Source: an uncultured Oscillospiraceae bacterium (GTDB lineage: Bacteria > Bacillota > Clostridia > Oscillospirales > Oscillospiraceae). Taken from it: 5,900 nucleotides of DNA. The number at the start of each line of letters is the position of its first letter. The first letter of the stretch is position 1. A program made the translations under genes and the position numbers. The notes under the pieces were generated by a model that did not search any database, had not been told where the DNA came from, and was given only the letters and a program-made list of their open reading frames with translations. The stretch is from contig CALDMA010000345.1 in the NCBI GenBank assembly GCA_937915075.1, positions 1 through 5,900 on the forward strand, read 5' to 3'. This document shows, in pieces, positions 1-5,900 of this stretch.

Positions 1-30
1 CCGAAAAAGTCAAGGGCTTCGCTGCGTTCT

Positions 31-66
31 CTGCCGAACGGGCGAAAAGTCCTGCCAAACGGGAGA
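31..66. repeat. 21-bp-period tandem direct repeat, candidate AraC-type operator
   Basis: CTGCCGAACGGGCGA (31-45) and CTGCCAAACGGGAGA (52-66) match at 13 of 15 positions and start exactly 21 bp apart, two turns of the helix. Known AraC-family regulators often bind two direct-repeat half-sites with about this period. The repeat lies 37 bp upstream of a gene that itself encodes an AraC-type DNA-binding domain, so autoregulation, or control of a gene left of the window, is a reasonable inference. Binding is not shown by the sequence, and an ArsR-type dyad is not evident here. Confidence 0.45.
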
Positions 67-102
67 TTCGATGCGCAAAACCGCCGGAAAAGGAGCGAAA
101 AT

Positions 103-882
103 ATGGAACCGTTTGAGCTTCCCCATCAGCACGAGGATTCCTCGCATCTGCATGAATTGGAGGAGTACCTCCGCAGGACCGACTATTTTCAAACTGTCGC
201 GCTGGTCTTCCGCCAGCTCTCCGACGCGAGCCGCGTGCGGCTCTTCTGGCTTTTGTGCCACTGCGAGGAGTGCGTGGTCAACCTCGCGGCCATGATGGGC
301 ATGAGCCCGCCCGCGCTCTCGCATCACCTTCGGCAGCTGCGCGAGAGCGGACTGATCGTCAGCCGCCGAGACGGCAAGGAGGTCTACTACAAAGCCGCGG
401 AGAGCGAGCAGGCGCAGCTGCTGCACCGCATGATCGAGCGCACCGTGGAGATCGCCTGCCCCGAGGAGGGCGAGGACGTCGCCTCCGTCCCGCACCTGCC
501 GCCGCTCGACGCGCACGCGCTCGAGGGCGCGCACGGGTGCAGCGCCGAGCAGCTTGAGACCATCCGCCGCGTCCACGAGGCGCTGACCGCGGACCTCTCC
601 AGCCGCATCACCATCGACGAGCTCTCGCGCCGCTTCCTGATGAACCCCTCCACGATGAAGGAGGTCTTCAAGGCCGTTTACGGGCAGTCCATCGCCGCGC
701 ACATCCGCGAGCACCGCATGGAGCGCGCGGCGGAGCTGCTGCGCGAAACGGACGCGAGCATGGTCGAGATCGCCGCGGCCATCGGCTACGAGAGCGCGAG
801 CAAATTCTCCGCCGAGTTCCGCAAGGCCTGCGGCGCGCTGCCGACGGAGTACCGCCGCACCGCGCGCGCGGAAAAAAGATAA
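103..882 (+). CDS. ArsR-AraC fusion transcriptional regulator, probable metal sensor
   Basis: A 259-residue cytoplasmic regulator with two DNA-binding domains. Residues about 25-115 form an ArsR/SmtB winged helix: the segment CHCEECVVNLA (52-62) aligns with the metal-binding helix motif ELCVCDL of ArsR/CadC proteins, and SPPALSHHLRQLRESGL (68-84) is the recognition helix, followed by the wing RRDGKEVYY (88-96). Residues about 150-255 form an AraC-type double helix-turn-helix, with TIDELSRRF (170-178) in the first and MVEIAAAIGYESASKFSAEF (220-239) in the second. Candidate ligands are C52, H53, C54, C57, C119 and the His-rich N-terminus (H8, H10, H15, H17). The start at 103 is set by AGGAG at 91-95, 7 nt away, although the frame stays open to the left edge. 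ArsR proteins usually repress until metal binds, and AraC domains usually activate; how the two combine here is unknown. No metal transporter gene is in view; one may lie outside the window. The family call is secure, the metal ligand is inference. Confidence 0.92.
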   Translation: MEPFELPHQHEDSSHLHELEEYLRRTDYFQTVALVFRQLSDASRVRLFWLLCHCEECVVNLAAMMGMSPPALSHHLRQLRESGLIVSRRDGKEVYYKAAESEQAQLLHRMIERTVEIACPEEGEDVASVPHLPPLDAHALEGAHGCSAEQLETIRRVHEALTADLSSRITIDELSRRFLMNPSTMKEVFKAVYGQSIAAHIREHRMERAAELLRETDASMVEIAAAIGYESASKFSAEFRKACGALPTEYRRTARAEKR

Positions 883-895
883 GGACTTGCAGTCC
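883..895. repeat. 13-bp dyad overlapping the kinase promoter -35
   Basis: GGACT-TGC-AGTCC is a perfect 5-bp inverted repeat with a 3-bp centre, starting one base after the regulator's stop codon and covering the -35 box TTGCAG (887-892). It could be a small operator that blocks the polymerase. It is too short and lacks a T-run, so it is unlikely to be a terminator. A dyad this short can arise by chance. Confidence 0.3.
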
Positions 896-914
896 GCGGA
901 AAGTGTGCTATCAT
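887..914 (+). promoter_or_regulatory. Housekeeping sigma promoter with extended -10, for the PfkB kinase
   Basis: TTGCAG (887-892), a 16-bp spacer, and TATCAT (909-914) preceded by TG at 906-907, which gives an extended -10 (TGCTATCAT). Transcription would start near 921. This gives the kinase its own transcription start, separate from the upstream regulator, and places the upstream in-frame ATG at 913 inside the -10 box, so that ATG cannot serve as start on this transcript. Confidence 0.65.
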
Positions 915-948
915 GGGAGCAGAAACCAACGAAACGGAGAGACGAGAA

Positions 949-1905
949 ATGGGTATTGTCGTTTTGGGCGCAGTCTTTGTAGACATCAAGGGCTACCCCT
1001 CGGACGTTTACATTCCCGGCGGGCGCAACGCCGGCCGGGTGGAGCAGATGCACGGCGGCGTGAGCCGCAACATCGTGGAGGACATTGCCAACGTTGAGCT
1101 GCAGCCGACCTTCATCGGTCTGGTGGACGACACCGGCGCGGGCGCGGACGTGGTGCGCAAGCTCAAGGCGCATAAGGTCAACACGGATTACATCCGCGTG
1201 ACGAAGGACGGCATGGGCACCTGGCTCGCCATCTTCGACAACGGCGGCGATGTGGTGGCGGCCATCTCCAAGCGGCCTGACCTCCGTCCGATCCTGACCA
1301 TTCTGGAGGAGCAGGGCGACGAGATCGTTTCCCGCGCCGACAGCATCGCCTTTGAGATCGACATGGATAAGGAGATCGTGAAGAAGGTCTTTGCCCTTGC
1401 CGAGAAATATCAGAAGCCGGTGTACGCGGTGGTGTCGAACATGAGCATCGCGGTGGAGCGGCGCGACTTCTTCCGCTCGACGCACTGCTTCGTCTGCAAC
1501 CAGCAGGAGGCAGGCATCCTCTTCTCCGAGGATTACGACGACAAAACGCCGCAGGAGATGCAGAAGCTCCTCGCCGCGCGCATCCGCAGCGCGCAGATCC
1601 CGCGCATGGTGGTGACGATGGGCGCGCAGGGCGCGGTGTACGCCACGAATGACGGCGAGGAGGGCTGGTGCCCCGCCAAGAAGGTGGACGTGAAGGACAC
1701 CACCGGCGCGGGTGACGCCTTCTTCGCGGGCGTGACCATCGGCCTGACCTACGGCAAGACGATGGCGGAGGCCTGCGAGATCGGCACACGGCTGGCCGCG
1801 TCGGTCATCTGCACCTCGGAAAACGTCTGCCCGCGCTTTCTGCCGAGCGAGTTCGGCATCGACCCGAGCGGGCTCGAGCGCGAGCAGCTTTCGCTGGAGC
1901 TGTAA
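949..1905 (+). CDS. PfkB-family (ribokinase-like) carbohydrate or nucleoside kinase
   Basis: A 318-residue cytoplasmic kinase that should transfer phosphate from ATP to a sugar or nucleoside hydroxyl. The PfkB C-terminal signature DTTGAGDAFFAGV is at residues 250-262, with D256 of the GAGD anion hole as the expected catalytic base. An NxxE metal/phosphate motif (N184, E187) and VTMGAQGA (222-229) are also present. The N-terminal substrate region has GGVSRNIVEDIANV (36-49), close to the GGVxRNIAxNLA pattern I associate with pseudouridine kinase (PsuK), so a pseudouridine-type substrate is possible. No PsuG glycosidase or transporter is adjacent, and ribokinase- or fructokinase-like substrates are not excluded. 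The length is normal for the family. The start at 949 is chosen because GGAG (936-939) lies 9 nt upstream; the in-frame ATG at 913 lies in the promoter -10 box. It has its own promoter and ends just before a strong terminator, so it is probably monocistronic. Confidence 0.92.
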   Translation: MGIVVLGAVFVDIKGYPSDVYIPGGRNAGRVEQMHGGVSRNIVEDIANVELQPTFIGLVDDTGAGADVVRKLKAHKVNTDYIRVTKDGMGTWLAIFDNGGDVVAAISKRPDLRPILTILEEQGDEIVSRADSIAFEIDMDKEIVKKVFALAEKYQKPVYAVVSNMSIAVERRDFFRSTHCFVCNQQEAGILFSEDYDDKTPQEMQKLLAARIRSAQIPRMVVTMGAQGAVYATNDGEEGWCPAKKVDVKDTTGAGDAFFAGVTIGLTYGKTMAEACEIGTRLAASVICTSENVCPRFLPSEFGIDPSGLEREQLSLEL

Positions 1906-1910
1906 AAGGG

Positions 1911-1941
1911 AAGAGGAGAAGGCCGCAGCCTTCTCCTCTTT
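1911..1941. terminator. Bidirectional intrinsic terminator between convergent genes
   Basis: A 13-bp perfect stem (1911-1923 with 1928-1940) with a CGCA loop, in the 40-bp gap between the kinase stop (1905) and the flavoprotein stop (1946). The core is GAGGAGAAGGC / GCCTTCTCCTC. On the plus strand the T-run is short (TTT then C). On the minus strand the hairpin is followed by TTCCCTTTT. It can therefore end both convergent transcripts, perhaps imperfectly on the plus side. Confidence 0.8.
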
Positions 1942-1945
1942 CGCG

Positions 1946-2548
1946 TCAAAAGGTCTTTCCCAGCGCGTCGGCGCGGGCAAGGGCGTCGTCCATCCGTGAG
2001 CTCGCGTCCACGCGCTCGTCGTCCAGCCCCTCGGCGCAGAGCAGCTCAAATTTCGGGATGCCGAACATGGCGCACAGCGCCTTGAGCTGGCGCGCGCCCA
2101 TCTCCATCCATTCCGTCTCCGGCAGGGAGTAATCCCCGCCGCGTGTGGTGACGAGCAGCAGCTTCTCCGCGCGGCAGCGGCCGACAAGCCCGCTTTCCTC
2201 GTAGCCGAAGGTGATGTCGCGCATGGAAACGCGCTCGAGGTAAATTTTCAGAATGGCCGGGAAGGATAGCTCCCAGAACGGCGCGGCGAGCACGATACGG
2301 TCCGCGCGGGCAAACTGCCATGCGTCGGCGAACAGCGGATCGTCGAGCCTTCCCGCGGCGGCCAGCGCGTCGCGACGGGCCAGCACCTCGGGATACTGCG
2401 GCTCAAGACGGTCACGCATGAGGTCGCGGCGAAGGATCGCGGCGTCCGGGTGCGCGGCGGCGTAGGACGATAAAAAGCGTTCGGCGAGCGCGCGGGAGCG
2501 GGACTCCGCGCCCCGCACGCAGGCGTCCACAAATAAAAGCTGCGGCAT
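1946..2548 (-). CDS. FMN-dependent NADH-azoreductase-like flavoprotein (flavodoxin-like fold)
   Basis: A 200-residue cytoplasmic protein of the AzoR/NAD(P)H dehydrogenase (quinone) group. Family members use FMN to pass two electrons from NAD(P)H to quinones, azo compounds or nitroaromatics. Visible landmarks: beta-1 and the FMN phosphate loop DACVRGAESRSRALA (8-22); the APFWELSFPAILKIYLERV segment (89-107), matching the AzoR APMYNF..PxxLKxWxDR region; TFGYEESGLVG (113-123); and TTRGG (134-138), like the AzoR TSRGG loop near FMN. No signal peptide or membrane segment is seen. The frame extends upstream to 2692, but the start at 2548 is fixed by an AGGAG (2556-2560, minus strand) 7 nt before ATG and by a promoter at 2585-2613 that lies inside the longer version. 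The true substrate is unknown; family members are often promiscuous. It is divergent from a PrsW-like protease and may share its control region. Confidence 0.9.
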   Translation of the reverse strand: MPQLLFVDACVRGAESRSRALAERFLSSYAAAHPDAAILRRDLMRDRLEPQYPEVLARRDALAAAGRLDDPLFADAWQFARADRIVLAAPFWELSFPAILKIYLERVSMRDITFGYEESGLVGRCRAEKLLLVTTRGGDYSLPETEWMEMGARQLKALCAMFGIPKFELLCAEGLDDERVDASSRMDDALARADALGKTF

Positions 2549-2584
2549 AGTCAGTCTCCTTCGGTCGGGAAAATTCTTGCTCCT

Positions 2585-2613
2585 ATTATATCCGCTTTGC
2601 CGCGGCGCGGCAA
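2585..2613 (-). promoter_or_regulatory. Housekeeping sigma promoter for the flavoprotein gene
   Basis: Read on the minus strand, TTGCCG (2613-2608), a 17-bp spacer and a perfect TATAAT (2590-2585). The predicted start near 2578 leaves a leader of about 30 nt containing the AGGAG site. It is the best-matching -10 in the window and supports the start at 2548. Confidence 0.75.
2597..2613. repeat. Inverted repeat spanning spacer and -35 of the flavoprotein promoter
   Basis: TTGCCGC (2597-2603), GGC, GCGGCAA (2607-2613): perfect 7-bp arms with a 3-bp centre. One arm contains the -35 box, the other lies in the spacer, a classic repressor position. The right arm also pairs with GCCGC at 2614-2618. 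An operator role is inference, and GC-rich DNA yields such repeats more easily. Confidence 0.35.
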
Positions 2614-2614
2614 G

Positions 2615-2638
2615 CCGCGCTGAAAATTTTTCGCGCGG
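2615..2638. repeat. 24-bp palindrome between two divergent promoters
   Basis: CCGCGC-TG-AAAATTTT-TC-GCGCGG is symmetric about 2626/2627, with 10 of 12 base pairs matching. It sits between the -35 box of the leftward promoter (ends 2613) and that of the rightward promoter (starts 2642). It may be a shared operator; the central A/T tract could also act as an UP-like element for either promoter. It is not a terminator for either gene, since it lies upstream of both. Confidence 0.45.
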
Positions 2639-2641
2639 ACG

Positions 2642-2670
2642 TTGCCAAACAGCGAAAAATGGCGTATCAT
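2642..2670 (+). promoter_or_regulatory. Housekeeping sigma promoter for the PrsW-family gene
   Basis: TTGCCA (2642-2647), 17-bp spacer, TATCAT (2665-2670). The predicted start near 2677 leaves about 26 nt before ATG at 2703. The -10 box has the same TATCAT sequence as the kinase promoter at 909-914. The in-frame ATG at 2685 would be only about 8 nt from the transcript start and lacks a ribosome site. Confidence 0.7.
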
Positions 2671-2702
2671 CAGCTTGCAAACCAATGCTCAAGAGGTGCC
2701 CT

Positions 2703-3440
2703 ATGTTTCTTCTTTACATGAATCCCATTCTGATCGCCGCGGCGGTCGTACCGGCGGTCTTTCTGCTCATCAGGGTCTATCGCGCCGACCGTCTGGAGCC
2801 GGAGCCGCCAGGACTGCTGCTCTCGCTGATCCTGCGCGGCATTTTCGCCACGGTCATCGCGATGGTGCTCGAGGAGCTCGGCTCGGCCTTGCTCGGGAGC
2901 GTCTATGCGGAAAATTCCCTGCCCTACAACATCATCATGTACTTTGTCATTGTCGCCTTTTCCGAGGAGGGCGCGAAGTATATTCTGCTCCGACGCCGGA
3001 CATGGCGCTCCGACGCCTTCAACTGCCAGTTCGACGGCGTGGTGTACGCCGTGTTCGTCTCGCTCGGCTTCTCCCTGTGGGAAAATCTCGGCTACGTCGC
3101 CATGTACGGCCTGAGCACCGCGCTCGTGCGCGCCGTGACCGCGGTCCCAGGCCACGCCTGCTTCGGCGTGTTCATGGGCGTCTACTACGGCCGCGCCAAG
3201 CGCTATGACAACGACGGCGACCTCGTGAACGCCAAGCGCTGCCGCACGATGGCGGTCCTGATGCCCGCACTGCTGCACGGCGCCTATGATTTCATCGCCA
3301 CGATGGAGGACCCCAGCTGCGAATGGGTGTTCCTTGTCTTTGTGCTCGCGCTGTTCGCCGTGTCGATGAAGCTCGTGCGCGTCAGCTCGCGCAGCGACCG
3401 CTACATCGACCATGATGACGGCCCGCTGTTTTTCGGATAA
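2703..3440 (+). CDS. PrsW-family intramembrane protease (glutamic/metalloprotease-like)
   Basis: A 245-residue multi-pass membrane protein. Hydrophobic segments lie at about residues 4-24, 37-57, 75-95, 110-126, 140-163, 183-200 and 207-224. Conserved PrsW features are in order: FSEEGAKY (86-93) with the EExxK motif E88-E89-K92; FDGVVYAVFVSLGFSLWEN (110-128) with E127; GHACFGVFMGVYYGRAK (150-166) with H151; and LLHGAYDF (190-197) with H192 and D196. In Bacillus, PrsW makes the first cut in the anti-sigma factor RsiW. Other homologues have unknown targets, and no sigma/anti-sigma pair is visible here, so the substrate cannot be named. The start at 2703 uses GAGGTG (2693-2698); the frame is open further upstream (to 2577), but those codons fall in the promoter region. 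The C-terminal tail (about 226-245) is polar, with an acidic stretch. It ends at its own terminator, so it is probably monocistronic. Confidence 0.88.
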   Translation: MFLLYMNPILIAAAVVPAVFLLIRVYRADRLEPEPPGLLLSLILRGIFATVIAMVLEELGSALLGSVYAENSLPYNIIMYFVIVAFSEEGAKYILLRRRTWRSDAFNCQFDGVVYAVFVSLGFSLWENLGYVAMYGLSTALVRAVTAVPGHACFGVFMGVYYGRAKRYDNDGDLVNAKRCRTMAVLMPALLHGAYDFIATMEDPSCEWVFLVFVLALFAVSMKLVRVSSRSDRYIDHDDGPLFFG

Positions 3441-3450
3441 CGGCATAAGA

Positions 3451-3485
3451 AAAGAGACGAAAGCGCACGCTTTCGTCTCTTTTTT
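3451..3485. terminator. Strong intrinsic terminator, active in both directions
   Basis: A 14-bp perfect stem (3451-3464 with 3469-3482), GCAC loop, and a run of six Ts (3480-3485) on the plus strand. The minus strand reads out as TTTTCTTATG after the hairpin, so it can also end the lepA-formimidoylglutamase transcript. It fills the 60-bp gap between the convergent stops at 3440 and 3501. Confidence 0.9.
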
Positions 3486-3500
3486 CATCGGGTCCGCCGT

Positions 3501-4517
3501 TTATTCAGCAGCGTATTCCAGGCCGTTCATGCGGCAGAGCGTATTGATGACCGCGAAGATGATGACCGCGCCGAGGTTGGCGGTGGTGTTGTCCTGATCG
3601 AAGCGCGGGGATATCTCGCAGATATCGAAGCCGCGGACCTTGCGCGTGCGCAGAACGTGCTTGAGCAGCGGCAGCACGACCTCGGGATCGAGTCCGAGCG
3701 ACTGCGGCGCACTGACGCCGGGCGCGAACGCCGAGGAGAACACGTCCGTGCAGACGGTGATGTAGGCGTCGCGGCAGCGGTAGAGGAAGGTATCCATGCG
3801 CTCCAAAATGGACTCCATGTTGCTGCCCTGGATCTCCTTGGCGAGCACATAGTCCACGCCCAGCTCCTCCGCCTTTTTGAACAGGCTCACGGTGTTGCTG
3901 TGCTGCTGGATGCCGATGGGGAAGTAGTGGTACGGCGTTCCCTCGGCTCTGCACACGTCCGCCATCTGGCGGAACATCGTGCCGGAGGAATTGCCCATAT
4001 CGTAGGGGCGCAGGTCGAAGTGCGCGTCGAAGTTCACGATGCCGAGCTCCGGCGTGCGGCCCTTGTTCTTGAGGTAATTGTGCTGGCCCTGAAAGTGGCC
4101 GAAGGTCGTCTCGTGGCCGCCGCCGAGCACGATGGGGAAGAGCCCGCGGCGCAATATCTCCTCGACCGCGAGGCCCAGCTCACGCTGGCCCTCCTCGAGG
4201 GATATCTCATCGCAGACGATATCGCCCGCGTCGAAGAGCTTGACCTCCTGCGAAAAGGTGCAGGGCAGGTTCGACATCTGACCGCGCACAAAGTCCGGCG
4301 CGAGCGCCGTGCCTGTGCGGCCCTTGTTGCGCGCCACGCCCTTGTCGCTGCAAAAGCCGACAAAGGCAAAGCCGAGCGCTCCGTCGAACGGCGCGCCGCC
4401 GTCGTTGAGATCAAGCGGCTGCACCCACTGGTGCCAGCGGAAGGCGTCGTAATCCGTGTCGCTGTCCACGCGGCCCTTCCAGCAGGGCATGGCGCTGACA
4501 TAATGATCCAAAAGCAT
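3501..4517 (-). CDS. hutG: Formimidoylglutamase-like ureohydrolase (arginase fold)
   Basis: A 338-residue cytoplasmic enzyme of the arginase/agmatinase superfamily. The best match in my memory is HutG, which hydrolyses N-formimidoyl-L-glutamate to L-glutamate and formamide in histidine breakdown. Metal-site motifs visible: GGGHET (132-137, H135); NFDAHFDLR (162-170, D164, H166, D168); and CTDVFSSAFAPGVSAP (256-271) with D258. The APGVSAP ending fits formimidoylglutamases better than arginases. At the position of the first Asp of the canonical SxDxDxxDP motif there is C256, and the DP is replaced by S261-S262. The start at 4517 has GGAGG (4525-4529) 7 nt upstream; the longer open frame runs into lepA and is not used. 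It lies 23 bp downstream of lepA on the same strand with no terminator between, so it is likely co-transcribed. No other hut gene is in view; agmatinase-like or other guanidine/amidine hydrolase activity is an alternative. Confidence 0.85.
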   Translation of the reverse strand: MLLDHYVSAMPCWKGRVDSDTDYDAFRWHQWVQPLDLNDGGAPFDGALGFAFVGFCSDKGVARNKGRTGTALAPDFVRGQMSNLPCTFSQEVKLFDAGDIVCDEISLEEGQRELGLAVEEILRRGLFPIVLGGGHETTFGHFQGQHNYLKNKGRTPELGIVNFDAHFDLRPYDMGNSSGTMFRQMADVCRAEGTPYHYFPIGIQQHSNTVSLFKKAEELGVDYVLAKEIQGSNMESILERMDTFLYRCRDAYITVCTDVFSSAFAPGVSAPQSLGLDPEVVLPLLKHVLRTRKVRGFDICEISPRFDQDNTTANLGAVIIFAVINTLCRMNGLEYAAE

Positions 4518-4540
4518 GAAAAAGCCTCCAATCCGAAAAT

Positions 4541-5900
<1,360 letters not shown>

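Noticed and set aside
1..102. In-frame extension of the ArsR-AraC gene to the left edge
   Set aside because: The frame is open but encodes basic low-complexity sequence, lacks an in-frame ATG, and covers the direct repeat. AGGAG at 91-95 marks 103 as the start.
913..948. Kinase start at the upstream ATG (913)
   Set aside because: This ATG is part of the -10 hexamer and would not be included in a transcript starting near 921.
10..2187. Minus-strand open frame of 725 codons
   Set aside because: It runs antisense through the regulator, the kinase and the 3' part of the flavoprotein gene in a different frame, crosses a terminator, and has low-complexity Arg/Ala/His-rich composition. It is a GC-rich shadow of three well-recognised genes.
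2615..2638. The divergent palindrome as an intrinsic terminator
   Set aside because: It lies upstream of both genes, has central mismatches and an A/T core rather than a stable loop, and no T-run follows the GC arms.
2549..2692. N-terminal extension of the flavoprotein to 2692
   Set aside because: The extra 48 codons cover the promoter and the palindrome and show no flavodoxin-like sequence. The AGGAG and the start at 2548 match the expected beta-1 strand start.
2670..3488. Minus-strand open frame of 272 codons opposite the PrsW-family gene
   Set aside because: It overlaps the whole protease gene and the terminator. Its His/Glu/Ala/Asp-rich translation looks like an antisense shadow.

Overview
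The window carries six protein-coding genes on a GC-rich stretch of bacterial chromosome. Gene starts have strong Shine-Dalgarno sites (AGGAG, GGAG, GGAGG, GAGGTG), promoters look like the housekeeping sigma type, and convergent genes end at strong intrinsic terminators. The protein set (ArsR-AraC metal-type regulator, PrsW-type membrane protease, formimidoylglutamase, LepA) and this punctuation fit a GC-rich member of the Clostridia (Oscillospiraceae-like). That assignment is inference from style and gene content, with no phylogenetic test.

Layout, left to right. At 1-102 a leader holds a 15-bp imperfect direct repeat with a 21-bp period. It precedes an ArsR-AraC fusion regulator (103-882, +). 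A short gap with an extended -10 promoter then leads to a PfkB-family sugar or nucleoside kinase (949-1905, +). A bidirectional terminator hairpin (1911-1941) separates this from a convergent FMN-dependent azoreductase-like flavoprotein (1946-2548, -). A divergent control region (2549-2702) has two back-to-back promoters with a 24-bp palindrome between their -35 boxes. It drives the flavoprotein leftward and a PrsW-family intramembrane protease (2703-3440, +) rightward. A second bidirectional terminator (3451-3485) separates prsW from a convergent two-gene unit on the minus strand: lepA (running off the right edge, ending at 4541), then a formimidoylglutamase (3501-4517) 23 bp downstream.

The genes do not form one pathway. 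The window is best read as several short transcription units. The most unusual points are the double-headed regulator with a Cys/His-rich putative metal site and an AraC-style tandem repeat in front of it, the symmetric divergent promoter region, the formimidoylglutamase with a Cys at a position that is Asp in canonical arginase-fold enzymes, and its coupling to lepA. I found no mobile element, CRISPR array, RNA gene or clear novel multi-gene system. No gene-free stretch exceeds 300 bases.
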